A program made the translations under genes and the position numbers. From Tetragonia tetragonoides (lineage: Eukaryota; Streptophyta; Magnoliopsida; Caryophyllales; Aizoaceae), in contig CM076139.1 in assembly GCA_038025085.1 (NCBI GenBank), positions 19,051,307-19,115,306 of the forward strand: 64,000 nt of DNA, written 5' to 3'. The notes under the pieces are model-generated. The model worked only from the letters and a program-made list of their open reading frames with translations, ran no database searches and was not told the DNA's origin. Within the stretch, counting starts at the first letter, position 1. Every line of letters begins with the position of its first letter. Below, piece after piece: positions 1 through 10,457 of the stretch.

Positions 1-42
1 GATTTTGAAATGAAAGGTATCACTGGGCGAAGAGCTATGTAA
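1..42 (+). CDS. possible C-terminal end of a gene entering from the left
   Basis: The first 42 bases read as 13 codons followed by TAA at 40-42, and the downstream sequence turns AT-rich like a 3' UTR. Nothing identifies the protein, and a stretch this short could be open by chance. It is listed because the window starts mid-sequence and a last exon here is plausible. Low confidence. Confidence 0.18.
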   Translation, partial: DFEMKGITGRRAM

Positions 43-826
43 ACGAAAGTTTATATATTTTGATTCTTGGAACTGAAACCGAGTATTTCATGTGCCTTGT
101 CTTGGAATCCTATTTTTTATTTAAATATTAATATATTCAATGCAGATGTTCAACTTAGTCGGCAGAATATATTTAGTTGAAACCATAATTGATTACAAAA
201 ATAAAAAAACATACTTTCCAGACCTTCAATATGTTTGTATTGTACACTGTAGATGTTAATTTTTATTGTATAGCCTGCGTGCAGTTAAAAGTACATAAAA
301 AGAAGTGCCAACTGGAAACTTAAAAAGAAACAGCATGGCAGTTATGAGCACTTATTTCAAACTTCAATTTTATGTGGGGAAAGTTTATATGGGGGGCTCG
401 AGTTTTGCAACCTGAAATGAGGATCCTAGAAGGACGTTATTATTTATTCTTGTAATTATTTGCTCTGACTTGTGTTATATACTACATCCCAAACTTTCCC
501 TTTCTTTATGAGAGAAAGTAGGAGGAAACATATCAACAGAGGGAGAATGAATTATGAATGTAATGGTCAAAAAGAGTGGTAAGAGGTAAGAACGCAACTG
601 TAGGTCGTAGGACCGATTTGTTGTTAGTGTATGGTTGGACCTGTAAGCCGAGATACTTTATACGACCCAGGAGATGCATGAGACTTCAGCAGCATCGATA
701 GATAGTGAAGAAGTCCATTTTCTTGGTGTGGTATTATCTGTTAGCTTTGTTTTGCGTGTTCGAGACTTCAGCTTGTTCGGTTAAATTAGTTATAAGTATG
801 TTTTTGCTCTAGGTGGTCACTGATAC
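43..826. other. non-coding stretch, no gene seen
   Basis: AT-rich sequence with no ORF of note, no splice-consistent exons and no recognisable element. It could be the 3' UTR and downstream region of a gene that ends at the left edge. Confidence 0.4.
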
Positions 827-2300
827 TGTAATACCCCGTATATTTTGAGTATTTCTAGAAAAATATTTATTTATTTATGAAATAAAAGAATTTGCTTTTA
901 CAGTTAGTTGGTTATTAAACTAGTGTTTGATGGTGTTTTGATTTGGATTAGAAAAATAAGTCGTATTAGTTTGGAAGTCTAAACCGACTTAGTCTCCACG
1001 GCCTCCTAAACCATCGGTTATATCTATCTCTCTCTCTCTCTTTAAAACCCTTATTTTTGTGAGAGACCAAAAGCCCTCTAGCATTCCCCTTCTTCACGAT
1101 ACATCACCACCATCACCATCTTTTTTGTTCTCTGTCACAACCACCATCATCGAAACTTTCTCTCTCCTATCAGAAGTTTACTGCTGGGATTGCTTCCTTG
1201 CTGTGACGGGTGAGATTTCTCTCTCCTCGTTTTCTCTGTTCGGTGCGCTAGAACCTACTGTGGCCCTGCTCTCTGTTTTGTTTTGCTGCTACCTCGGTCA
1301 CGGTGGTTGCTGGGTGCTGCCACCACACTAACAGGCGGGTCACCACTCAAGCCGTTGTTCAAGCCCAGTTCGTCCTCTTCGTGGGTTTGATTCCAGAAAC
1401 CCTAAACCCCAAATTTATTGTTTCAATATCTGATTTTTAGGGTTTCGATTTTTAAGTTCTGATTTTGATTATATATGCATATGCTTGATGTTAGATGATT
1501 AATTGGAGAGATTATGATGCATAATTGCTTGGGAGCTCGATTTAGATGTAACCCTTTCTATTCGGTTGGAGTTGGATGTTATTTTCCTTTTTTCTATGTG
1601 AATTACTCCAGATGCTTGTGTTGGATATTGTTATTTGTTGAATTATGTTTTCTAATTGTTGACATATCATGCTATTTATGAATAAATTATTATTTGAATT
1701 GGCTAGCTGCAATTCAGATTATTGATTGTAAATTGGGTTATTCTGAGTAAGGTGGTAGTACTAGTATTAGCTGGAATTATAGACAATAGAATGTCTGTTT
1801 TGCACACAGAACTAGTGTAATTGCTAGAGTAAGTTATGAAACCGAGAAACCTATAATGATTTGGGAACCTGTGCCATGTTATGGATTCTATACTATGGAC
1901 CCGAAATGGGTATTTGAGATGAGAACGATCAGATGTGATTATAGGTATTGATAATGAATATGATCTTGGTTTGAGGCTCGTACGTTGTTAGTTTCCTTAG
2001 TTCTTGGCATGTGGGTGAGTATCCTAAGATATTATTCTTAGGTAATGAGCAGTATTTTATGAAATGGTTACATGGTTATGAGAATTGGTCCGAGAGTGGA
2101 CTTTTGAGTGCCTGCGGGCTATGTATGTGTTATGAGGGCCTATGGCCGAGTTATGAGAATGGTTTTGCATATTCGACTGAAATCTGATTAATATACTATG
2201 TTTCAGCTGAAGCGTATGTGGTGTCATAACAAAGGATTCCGGCATCTCTTGCTGTATCATATACTTGGTCATGGTTTCTTCTAGCTCAGACAACCCTGTA
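827..2300. repeat. candidate degenerate LTR-like or non-coding repeat block
   Basis: The block opens with TGTAATACCCCGTAT, a start often seen in plant gypsy LTRs. It then has a CT microsatellite (about 1028-1041), a leader-like GC-richer stretch (1050-1400) and AAACCCTAAACCCC (about 1398-1411). There is no gag or pol. I could not find a matching partner LTR, a clear 3' boundary or a target-site duplication, so a solo LTR is only a guess. The 90-codon ORF at 1059-1331 has low complexity and no family signature, so I do not call it a gene. Confidence 0.22.
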
Positions 2301-3463
2301 GTGATAGCGTAAATAAATTTTGCATGTATTTCTGAAGTTTATTATTAGTTTTCACTTCTCAGCTTCATAGGTGTTACTTGTACGGATTGATGGTGTTTTG
2401 AGCTTATGCCCTTTTTCATGTTTAATTTACAAAAAAATAGTCATTGAAAACGAATGTATTTCTCAAGTACCTGAACCGAGACACCCTCATCTCCGTGAGG
2501 CAATGCAAGCAGTAACAGGCGTTTGAATTGTGAACAAAACCAGTGCCATGATAAGAAGTTTTGAAAAACTTGGGCAGCTCAAAGGACTGGGGTTTGGAAG
2601 GAACCTGTTTCCTACTCACTTGGTGGTGAGTTTATGCGCTTTCAAAACATCCGCCTTAGGTACTTTTGTTTTTAGGTTTGGCAAAGAGGAACTTTCTCCC
2701 TTTTTGGGCGTGGCTAAAGGGCACTTCCTAACGCACGGCCTCAGATATTCTACGAATTAATCAGTTAAGCCTACCTTTCCAGCTCTTGGCTTAGCTAGTA
2801 GATAGTGTCTGTTGATGGGCATTTTGATATTCAACTTCCCAACTTTGGAGTGTCATTGGAATTGAGGCCCTCAAGGATAGAATTAAAACAGGGCGAAAAG
2901 CCAATATGAGAAAGTTTAGCCGTGAAATGAGTGTTACTTTTTAAAAAAAAAATATTTAAAAAGTTTTTTATTTTAAAAACTTTTGTCGAATGAAAACAGT
3001 TACATTTTTTATTGAAAAATATTAGTTTTAATCGCTTCTCCATGAAACTGTCTTATACAAGAGCTACTCTTAAAACATACAAAAGAGTTCTGTGATTCAA
3101 CATTATCAAGAAATTCTGGGAATATCTGTTGAATTTGCAGGCCTTTTACTTAATTTCATTACACATCCATGATCCATACAGATATTCTCTGAGGGGTGAC
3201 CACTTGGGTTATACGCTTAACTATGATTAAATGTGTTGCTCAGAAAAAGGACGAGTATCAATGCTTTAGTATCTGACTAGTTACTTCATGCACGTGGTCC
3301 AAGGCTACAAGCCTACAACCATATCTTACACCAACTTTTAACTTGGAAGTATATTTGACCTGTTACAGTGAACGTACAGCTAGGGGGAAAAAATCAATTA
3401 AACTTTGCTATGGACCCAAAATGTGGGCTTAATGAAGCTACTGAGTCTTGGAACTAAGACTTA
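2301..3463. other. non-coding stretch, possible exon-like ORF at 2530-2625
   Basis: Mostly without features. An open stretch on the + strand around 2530-2625 ends at a GTGAGT donor-like site, so it might be an exon remnant, but I do not recognise the peptide. 2940-3030 is A/T homopolymer-rich. Confidence 0.25.
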
Positions 3464-4014
3464 TTAAGAGAAGGCCTGATGAATATGAACCTCTTGAAGG
3501 AGTTTTTTCCTAGCTCTGTTAATTGCAGCAAAGCAGAGGCAAATATGCTCCTCGAGATCCTTGAGCTGGTCAAGGACATTTGTGCGATTCTTGCCAAGCT
3601 GCTTCACCACCTCATATATCGGGTGCTTGTCCCTGCCCCTATTCAACCCAAGCCGAATTAGAAACTTGTCACCCTCAACTGCAGTATATAGGTGTGCCAC
3701 AAGGCGATCAATGGTGTCTAAGCCATTGTGGAGCACATAAGCACTCTTGGCTGCTGCATCCAGCTGTGCCATATGAGCAATCTCTCTCTTAAAAAACTTT
3801 GAAGGAAAAAAGGCCGGACAGACGCCAGCTGCCACTAGAGCAACCAATGCATGGGTGGCGATGACGATGGCTGTAACAGTAACCCCAACAACTGTTCCAA
3901 TCTAACACATGGCTGATCCAGTTGTGGCATGATGAACAAGTCGAACCCAACCACGGGCCTTCTGGAGGCGGCGGTTCACCTGTTGCTTGAGCTCAGAAAA
4001 GCAGAGGCGCATGT
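3464..4014 (-). pseudogene. UPF0496 (DUF677) family protein, 3' fragment, disrupted
   Basis: Read on the minus strand from 4013 to 3464 this gives the C-terminal half of a plant UPF0496 protein of the At3g19330 type. A helical segment rich in Lys/Gln/Arg comes first, then a hydrophobic segment, then conserved blocks with DTIDRLVA, KFLIRLGL and RGRDKHPI, and a C-terminal EEHICLCF helix. The family is plant-specific with no firm biochemical role. Two lesions are visible: an in-frame TAG (3902-3904) just before the hydrophobic segment, and truncation at 4014, where the LTR of a Ty3/gypsy element begins. The 5' half is not found on the far side of the element. The natural-looking end is TAA at 3464-3466. 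Family call fairly sure; pseudogene status sure. Confidence 0.72.
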
Positions 4015-4529
4015 TGTTAGGTTCCGCCCTTCACACCTTGTAATTTACAGCTTTCCTTTACTTTCCTTGCAATGTAACATGTCTCTAAGGCGCTTCCTGC
4101 GTGTTGACCCTTGGACATGTCTTTACGCTTTCTTTAAGCTTTCTAGTTCTTTACTTATAGGAGTAGGTGTCGAGTATGAAAGTTAGGCACTCTTGATGTA
4201 TACTCTTGATGTGTACTTTTAGGAGTAGATGTCGAGTATGAAAGTTATGCACTCTTGATGTATACTCCTGTGAGAATGAATAAACCTTTTAAGACTCTTT
4301 ATGGGGGAAGTAATCCTCCATATCGATGTATTGAAGTCAATGCTTGTTGTTGTTAAACTGTATTGATAGCGTGCATCATCCAACCCCTCTCTCAAACTCC
4401 ATCCCTCCCTCACTCTCTTGTGTGTCCACGGACACCCCAAAGATGTTCCTTGTGTATGGCTGGCACTCTTGCCGCTAGGAGACAAGAGCGCGCCGCACGT
4501 TCCGTAGCTTGAAAAGGCGGACCGTGACA
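4015..4529 (+). repeat. 5' LTR of Ty3/gypsy copy 1
   Basis: It begins TGTTAGG and ends TGACA two bases before the primer-binding site. The same 515 bp recurs at 8998-9512. Inside it, a unit of about 62 bp is partly repeated in tandem (from 4159 and again from 4221), both beginning AGGAGTAG and running through a GTCGAGTATGAAAGTTA core. This lies in the presumed U3 region. Confidence 0.93.
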
Positions 4530-4531
4530 GT

Positions 4532-4543
4532 TGGTATCAGAGC
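4532..4543 (+). promoter_or_regulatory. primer-binding site (tRNA-Met type)
   Basis: TGGTATCAGAGC lies two bases after the LTR end. It is the standard complement of the 3' end of initiator tRNA-Met, used to prime minus-strand DNA synthesis in many plant LTR elements. Confidence 0.9.
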
Positions 4544-4594
4544 GCAGCGAGAAAAGCACGCTCAGTGAAAGGTTGCTAGATCGAATTCGAAACC

Positions 4595-5596
4595 ATGGTG
4601 ACCATGGAAGAACTAGAGAAACTTGTGATTGGGTCGGATGCCCGGATCGATGCACTAGAGGCCCAAGTGCATGATATTTCCTTCGCAAGCTTGCGGGAGG
4701 AGCTTGACCACATCCACAATCAACTCCAAGCGTTGTGGGATCAGTGTGCTACGATCAACCGAACCGTTGCTAGTGGTGGATCAGGGTCGAGACGGGTAAA
4801 GCCCCCTCAGCCCCGGACCTACAGTGGAGCCAGAGACTCCAAGGAAGTAGACAATTTTGTCTTCGACCTAGAACAATACTTTCGAGTCAGTGGACTGGAA
4901 GAGGACCAGAAGGTCGATACCGCGGTCATGTACCTAGTGGATGACGCGAAGTTGTGGTGGCGTTCGAAGTATGCCGAAATCGAAGCCAAGACACTGAAAA
5001 TAGACACATGGGAAGAGTTTAAGAAGGAACTCAACGACCAGTTCTACCCAGAGAACACTGAGTTCATTGCCCGAAGGAAGCTAAAGGGCATCAAGCACAC
5101 GGGTACCATCCGAGACTATGTGAAGGAGTACTCGGCGTGCATGCTTGAAATCAGGGACATGAGCGACAAGGATCGTATGGTCAACTTCATCGATGGGCTG
5201 AAAGAGTGGGCTCAACGTGAGTTGAACAGACAAAAGCTAGACACCTTGTCAGCTGCTATAAGCGTGGCTGAACGGCTCTTCGACAGCCGGCTAAGGAAAG
5301 AGATCCCACCAAAGAAAGGGCCAACAGGGCCAGGTTCGATGGCGAACCGATCAGGATCAACTGGTTCTCAGACAGGCTCGAACAACACTCGAAGCTACAA
5401 TGGGGGTAACTTCAACAGCGGTAATAGTAGGTACGGGAACGTTGGAGGTGTCCTAGACCGGCACCCTACCGGCCCCCAGGTCCAACCTCATCGTTCAATC
5501 GGACAGAGTCGTCTGCGGCAAGGTGGCCGTCGAAGTTCATTTGCTACAACTGCAAAGGGGCACACAAACACACCGAGTGCCCCCATCGAGATTTGA
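4595..5596 (+). pseudogene. gag of Ty3/gypsy copy 1, frameshifted near its zinc knuckle
   Basis: The start ATG follows the primer site by about 50 bases. Residues 1-50 form a coiled-coil-like N-terminus; residues about 65-210 match the retrotransposon capsid domain (WWR, TWEEF, DQFYPE, ARRKLK and DYVKEY blocks); a Gly/Ser/Asn-rich linker follows. A 4-bp deletion near 5450, judged against copy 2 of the family, shifts the frame, so the last ~50 residues are out of frame and the zinc knuckle (CX2CX3HX4C type) is read only in the pol frame. The ORF overlaps the next one by 4 bases because of this deletion and not because of programmed frameshifting: in copy 2 gag and pol are continuous across this point. 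Confidence 0.85.
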
Positions 5597-8500
5597 GTTC
5601 CCTCCAACAGAATCTATCTAAGATGTCTGTGGAGTCTGATGGCACCAACGAAGGAGAGACAAGCAGGAACAATGAAATGGATGAGGATGAGATACCCCAC
5701 ATGGGAGCTGTCCATTTACTGGGCGCCTTGAGGAGTGATGAGACCTCCCCAAAACCCAAGTCAACTGAGCTCATGTACGTCGACGTAATGATCAATGGAC
5801 GTAGCACTCGAGCAATGGTTGACACCGGTGCCACCCATAACTTCGTGACCGGAACCGAAGCAGAGAGATTGGGACTGAAGCTGGACCGCACAGGCGGCAT
5901 CATGAAGGCTGTGAACTCCGCAGCAAGACCTATTCATGGGATTTCCAAGGGAGTCCTCACTCGGATAGGGGAGTGGAGTGGTCAATTGGACCTTACGGTG
6001 ACTCCACTAGATGATTTCAAGATGGTACTGGGTATGGACTTCCTCCGCACGTCTAAAGCGGCGCCCATGCCACATTTGAGTTCCTTGTTATTGATGGGTG
6101 ACAACCCATGTCTTGTGAAAGCGTCAAATGTGAAAGTTGAGAGTAAAAGGGGACAAATGCTCTCGTTGATGCAATTTGAGAAGGGATTTCGAAGATGTGA
6201 ACTGTCGTTCCTAGCTACTTTGTCGATGAAAGAAGATTGTCGGGATGAGAACACTCCTCCGGAAGTAGTGAGACTACTTGAGGGATTCAAGGACATCTTG
6301 CCCGATGACCTACCCCAAGTCCTCCCTCATCGTCGATCCGTCGACCATCAGATCGAGTTGATCCCGGGAGCCGTACCACCTGCTCGTAGTCCTTACAGGA
6401 TGGCACCTCCCGAACTAGCAGAACTGAGAAAACAGTTGGATGGACTCTTGAAGGGAGGATTCATCCGACCGTACAAAGCGCCCTATGGAGCTCCGGTGCT
6501 GTTTCAGAAAAAGCAAGATGAGACTCTCCGGCTGTGTATTGACTATCGAGCACTCAACAAGGTGACGATGAGGAATCACTATCCTATTCCGTTGATTGCT
6601 GACTTGTTCGATCAACTCGGCGATGCTGTGTACTTCACGATGCTTGATTTGAGGTCGGGGTACCATCAAGTTCGTATATCAGAAGGGGACGAGCCGAAGA
6701 CATCTTGTGTGACGAGATATGGGGCTTTTGAATGGTTAGTGATTCCCTTTGGGCTAACGAATGCTCCTGCAACATTCCGCACCTTGATGAACCATGTCTT
6801 CCACGGCTATTTGGATAAGTTTGTGGTGGTATACCTCAATGATATTGTGATCTACAGCAAGACCATGAGCGAACACTTGGAACACTTAAGACTTGTGTTC
6901 GAGAAGTTACACGAGCACCACCTCTTCGTGAAGCCAGAGAAGTGTTCGTTTGCACAGGATGAAATTAGTTTCCTTGGTCACTGTGTGGGAAAGGGAAAGA
7001 TGCGCATGGACCCTAAGAAAGTCTCTGCCATCAAGGAGTGGCAGCCTCCGAAGAATGTCTCCGAGCTCCGTTCCTTCCTTGGCCTTGCTAACTACTACTG
7101 GCGTTTCATTGCAGGATATTCTGGTATTGTGGCTCCCCTTACAGACTTGCTCAAGAAGTGTGAAGGTTGGAATTGGGTCGAATCACAGAATGAGGCGTTT
7201 GAAAAGTTGAAGAAGATGGTAACCAGGGAACCAGTGTTGTCTCTCCCCGACGTCATGAAACCCTTTGAGGTCGAGACTGATGCCTCAGACTTTGCCCTTG
7301 GGGGAGTACTACTTCAAGAAGGGCACCCAGTTGCTTTCGAGAGCCGCAAGCTGAATGGGGCCGAGAGGCGGTGTGCCGCTCAAGAGAAGGAGTTATTGGC
7401 AATCGTACATTGCTTAAGGGTCTGGAGACACTACCTTCTGGGTTCAAAGTTCCTCGTCCGCACAGACAACACTGCGGCGAGCCACTTCTTAACCCAACCA
7501 AGACTCACTGGTCGACAAGCTCGGTGGCAAGAATCTCTGGCAGAGTTTGATGTGGAGTTTACCTACAGACCTGGAGTCAACAACAAGGTCGCAGACGCTC
7601 TCAGTCGTCGGGCTGACTTTGCTGCCTTGAAACAAATGGCTCACTTGTCGACAAGTCTTGTGGCCACGACAATCTGTGACTAGATCAAGCAACATCTGGG
7701 TCAGGATACGATGGCAAACACCATCAAACAGCTCGTTGAAGAAGGGAAAACGCGACGATTCTGGATAGAAGATGGCCTCATCTTCACAAAGGGACATAGG
7801 TTGTATGTCCCCAGGGCCGAGGGCCTTCGGAGGAAATTGTTGAGTGAATGTCATGACACCCTTTGGGCAGGACATCCGGGATGGCAGCGAACCTTGAGCT
7901 TGTTAAAACAGGGGTACTTCTGGCCCCAGATGAAGGATGACGTAATGAGCTACACTGGGACGTGTCTCGTGTGTCAACAAGACAAGCCGGATCGACTTAA
8001 GCAGGGCGGCTTACTAAACCCCCTCGTAGTGCCGACGAGACCATGGGAGAGTGTCTCCATGGACTTCATCAACGGGTTACCGAAGGTCGGGCCCTTGACC
8101 GCTATAATGGTGATAGTGGACCGATTCTCAAAGTACGCCACGTTCATCCCTATGCCGAAAGCTACTGGAGCAGAAGAGACAGCAGTCCTCTTCTTCAAAT
8201 ACATTGTCAAGTACTGGGGGCTGCCTACGAGCATTGTGAGTGACCGAGACGCTCGGTTCACAGGTCTCTTTTGGGGTGAACTCTTCAAGCTTCTTGGGTC
8301 AGAGGTGAACATGTCTTCAGCATACCATCCCAAGACAGACGGACAGACAGAAAGATTCAACGGGCTCCTCGAAGAATATCTTCGACACTTTGTGAGCGCC
8401 AACCAGAGAGAGTGGGTGAGACTACTAGATGTAGCCCAGCTCTGCTTCAATTCTCAGACGAGCTCCTCGTCCAACATGAGTCCCTTCGAAGTTGTCACGG

Positions 8501-8956
8501 GACAACAACCTCTCTTACCACACACTGGATGATCATTACAAGGGCAGAAGCAAGAAGGCGTATGAGTTCACCAGAGAATGGAAGCAAAACACCGACATTG
8601 CTCGGAGTTACTTAGAAAAGGCTTCGAAGCACATGAAGAAATGGGCCGATTAGAAGAGAAGGCCACTTGAGTTCGAAGTGGGAGACCTAGTGATGGTGAA
8701 GATTCTCCCAGAGCATATGAGATTCCTGAGAGGAAGCGACAAGCGGTTAGTCCGCAAATATGAAGGCCCCATCCTTATCACCAAAAAGGTGGGAAGTACG
8801 GCTTACAAAGTGGAACCCCCGACTTGGATGAAAGTACACCCTGTCTTTCATGTGAGTTGTTTGAAGCCGTATCATCCAGATCCAGAAGATTCCGCCCGCA
8901 ACAAGTCTACTCGGGCGAACATCCGCACCAAGCCGTCACCGACACTTGATGACTGA
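5593..8956 (+). pseudogene. pol polyprotein of Ty3/gypsy copy 1 (PR-RT-RH-IN), broken
   Basis: Protease has the DTGA active site (about 5821-5832). Reverse transcriptase runs about 6340-7000, RNase H about 7250-7600 (TDAS, ELLAIV, RTDNT), and integrase 7800-8450, with an HHCC zinc finger and the D-D-E residues in the MDF, SDRDARF and DGQTERF blocks. Lesions: the catalytic YLDD of RT reads YLND (AAT at 6838-6840); TAG at 7681-7683 between RNase H and integrase and TAG at 8651-8653, both where copy 2 has CAG; and a 2-bp deletion near 8525. After the integrase a basic GDLVMV...KPYH tail ends at TGA 8954-8956 with no chromodomain. The element cannot transpose on its own. Confidence 0.92.
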
Positions 8957-8985
8957 ATCACGTCGCCGAGTTCGTCGACAACTTT

Positions 8986-8997
8986 AGTGGGGGAGAA
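8986..8997 (+). promoter_or_regulatory. polypurine tract
   Basis: AGTGGGGGAGAA lies directly before the 3' LTR. It primes plus-strand synthesis in LTR retrotransposons. The same tract, reverse-complemented, lies at 12728-12739 in copy 2. Confidence 0.88.
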
Positions 8998-9512
8998 TGT
9001 TAGGTTCCGCCCTTCACACCTTGTAATTTACAACTTTCCTTTACTTTCCTTGCAATGTAACATGTCTCTAAGGCGCTTCCTGCGTGTTGACCCTTGGACA
9101 TGTCTTTACGCTTTCTTTAAGCTTTCTAGTTCTTTACTTATAGGAGTAGGTGTCGAGTATGAAAGTTAGGCACTCTTGATGTATACTCTTGATGTGTACT
9201 TTTAGGAGTAGATGTCGAGTATGAAAGTTATGCACTCTTGATGTATACTCCTGTGAGAATGAATAAACCTTTTAAGACTCTTTATGGGGGAAGTAATCCC
9301 CCATATCGATGTATTGAAGTCAATGCTTGTTGTTGTTAAACTGTGTTGATAGCGTGCATCATCCAACCCCTCTCTCAAACTCCGTCCCTCCCTCACTCTC
9401 TTGTGTGTCCACGGGCACCCCAAAGACGTTCCTTGTGTACGGCTGGCACTCTTGCCGCTAGGAGACAAGAGCGCGCCGCACGTTCCGTAGCTTGAAAAGG
9501 CGGACCGTGAAA
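8998..9512 (+). repeat. 3' LTR of Ty3/gypsy copy 1 (shared with the truncated second unit)
   Basis: Identical in length to the 4015-4529 LTR and differing at about eight positions by eye. It is followed by another primer-binding site, so it serves as the 3' LTR of one unit and the 5' LTR of the next. Confidence 0.93.
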
Positions 9513-9644
9513 TTTGGTATCAGAGCGCAGCGAGAAAAGCACGCTCAGTGAAAGGTTGCTAGATCAAATTCGAAACCATGGTGACCATGGAAGAACTAGA
9601 GAAACTTGTGATCGGGTCGGATGCCCGGATCGATGCACTAGAGG
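9513..9644 (+). mobile_element. truncated second internal region after the 3' LTR
   Basis: This repeats 4530-4661 almost exactly: primer site at 9515-9526, untranslated leader, gag ATG and the first ~20 codons. Similarity stops abruptly at about 9644. It is the start of a tandem second copy whose remainder has been lost. Confidence 0.9.
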
Positions 9645-10190
9645 TCTTATAACCTCTTCAACAAAATGAAATGCAGGAGGTAAAAAATAAAAAGAAAAAA
9701 GAATCGGGCCAGCATACGCATGCGCACGCACAAATGCTATTAGCATATTATACCTTCCCTGTGCAAGCGCGTAGGGTCGGTAGTTGCTGTTGCTGATGAT
9801 GAGGTCGATGATTGTAAGGTCAAGCAATGCCGCATCTCTAGCACTTCTAGTTACAAATAAGGGAACCACTTACCCCTTCAGCCATTAAACCAATATTCAA
9901 GACGTTGATGCTAACACTGCAAAGCAAAGTTTCAGTTGTTAGAAGGCATTCTATCCACTTAAAGAACACTGCTGTAATTCCATGTGATCAGGAGATAAGC
10001 TCCCTAGCAATAAGTATGAAAAATCTCTAAGTTACACAGTCAAACAAGCTATGTTAATCTGCGCATTTTATGTCTTCTTAAGAGAAGCCAGAAGATGTCT
10101 TCAAAAAAAAAAAAAAAGAAAAGAGAAGCCAGAAGAAATAGTACATCAAGCAGCCCAGGGAATAGGAGGAAATTTTACTAAAATAAGCCC
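9645..10190. other. non-coding stretch, no gene seen
   Basis: It follows the breakpoint of the truncated retroelement. A purine-rich run of A's lies near 10108-10120. No recognisable coding sequence, and no match to the missing half of the UPF0496 gene that I could see. Confidence 0.4.
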
Positions 10191-10457
10191 TCAAACAAAC
10201 TCCTCGAACGGGCTCTCTTCCTTCTCAAAGATATATCCATCAATTGGATGCACAGAATAACCAAGCTCTCGAGCTAACTTCAAATCTTCACTATAATACA
10301 CACCCACAAATTGACCCCTCGGAAAGAGAAGAGTCTCCACTTTCTTAGAACAGGTCTGAGTCAAATAGCAATTATTCGAAGCAGTTCTTTGACAAAGGCC
10401 CCAAGGAGTTTCCTCAATACTAGATGAGCCTAACCGAGTGCCAATCAACCGAGCCAC
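10191..10457 (-). pseudogene. fragment like organellar-plasmid DNA polymerase type B
   Basis: Read on the minus strand, the end of the frame carries [20 protein letters not shown] followed by ELGY and [15 protein letters not shown]. This resembles the region just before the YGRFG-type motif in the protein-primed family B DNA polymerases of plant mitochondrial linear plasmids, including copies integrated in plant genomes. Only ~45 residues match; upstream of them the reading is not convincing, and a TGA follows directly. There is no ATG. I infer a nuclear relic of a mitochondrial plasmid or of its integrated copy. The identification rests on remembered motif spacing and needs a search. Confidence 0.5.

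Larger units (their letters stand above)
4015..9644 (+). mobile_element. Ty3/gypsy LTR retrotransposon, copy 1, plus start of a tandem second unit
   Basis: The order is LTR (4015-4529), tRNA-Met type primer site, gag, protease, reverse transcriptase, RNase H, integrase, purine tract, LTR (8998-9512), then a second primer site and the first codons of gag again up to about 9644, where similarity stops. PR-RT-RH-IN order makes it gypsy-type. The gag sequence and pol resemble the chromovirus (Galadriel-like) group, but no chromodomain follows the integrase. The LTRs differ at only about eight of 515 positions and have no indels, so this is a young copy, yet it is already non-functional. The left flank is CATGT (4010-4014), but no matching duplication exists because the right end is not an LTR terminus. 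Confidence 0.93.

Noticed and set aside
1059..1331. 90-codon + strand ORF
   Set aside because: Ser/Leu/Pro low-complexity product from a CT-rich leader-like stretch, no family signature.
4010..4014. CATGT as target-site duplication of gypsy copy 1
   Set aside because: The right end of this element is a truncation, so there is no second copy to compare.
4819..8450. Several long minus-strand ORFs inside the first gypsy element
   Set aside because: They are antisense to gag and pol, whose domains are clear on the + strand; the same holds for + strand ORFs inside 12769-16611.
9202..9468. Matching ORFs in the LTRs (also 4219-4485 and 12242-12526)
   Set aside because: They recur because the LTR recurs; no known LTR protein, and no conserved domain.
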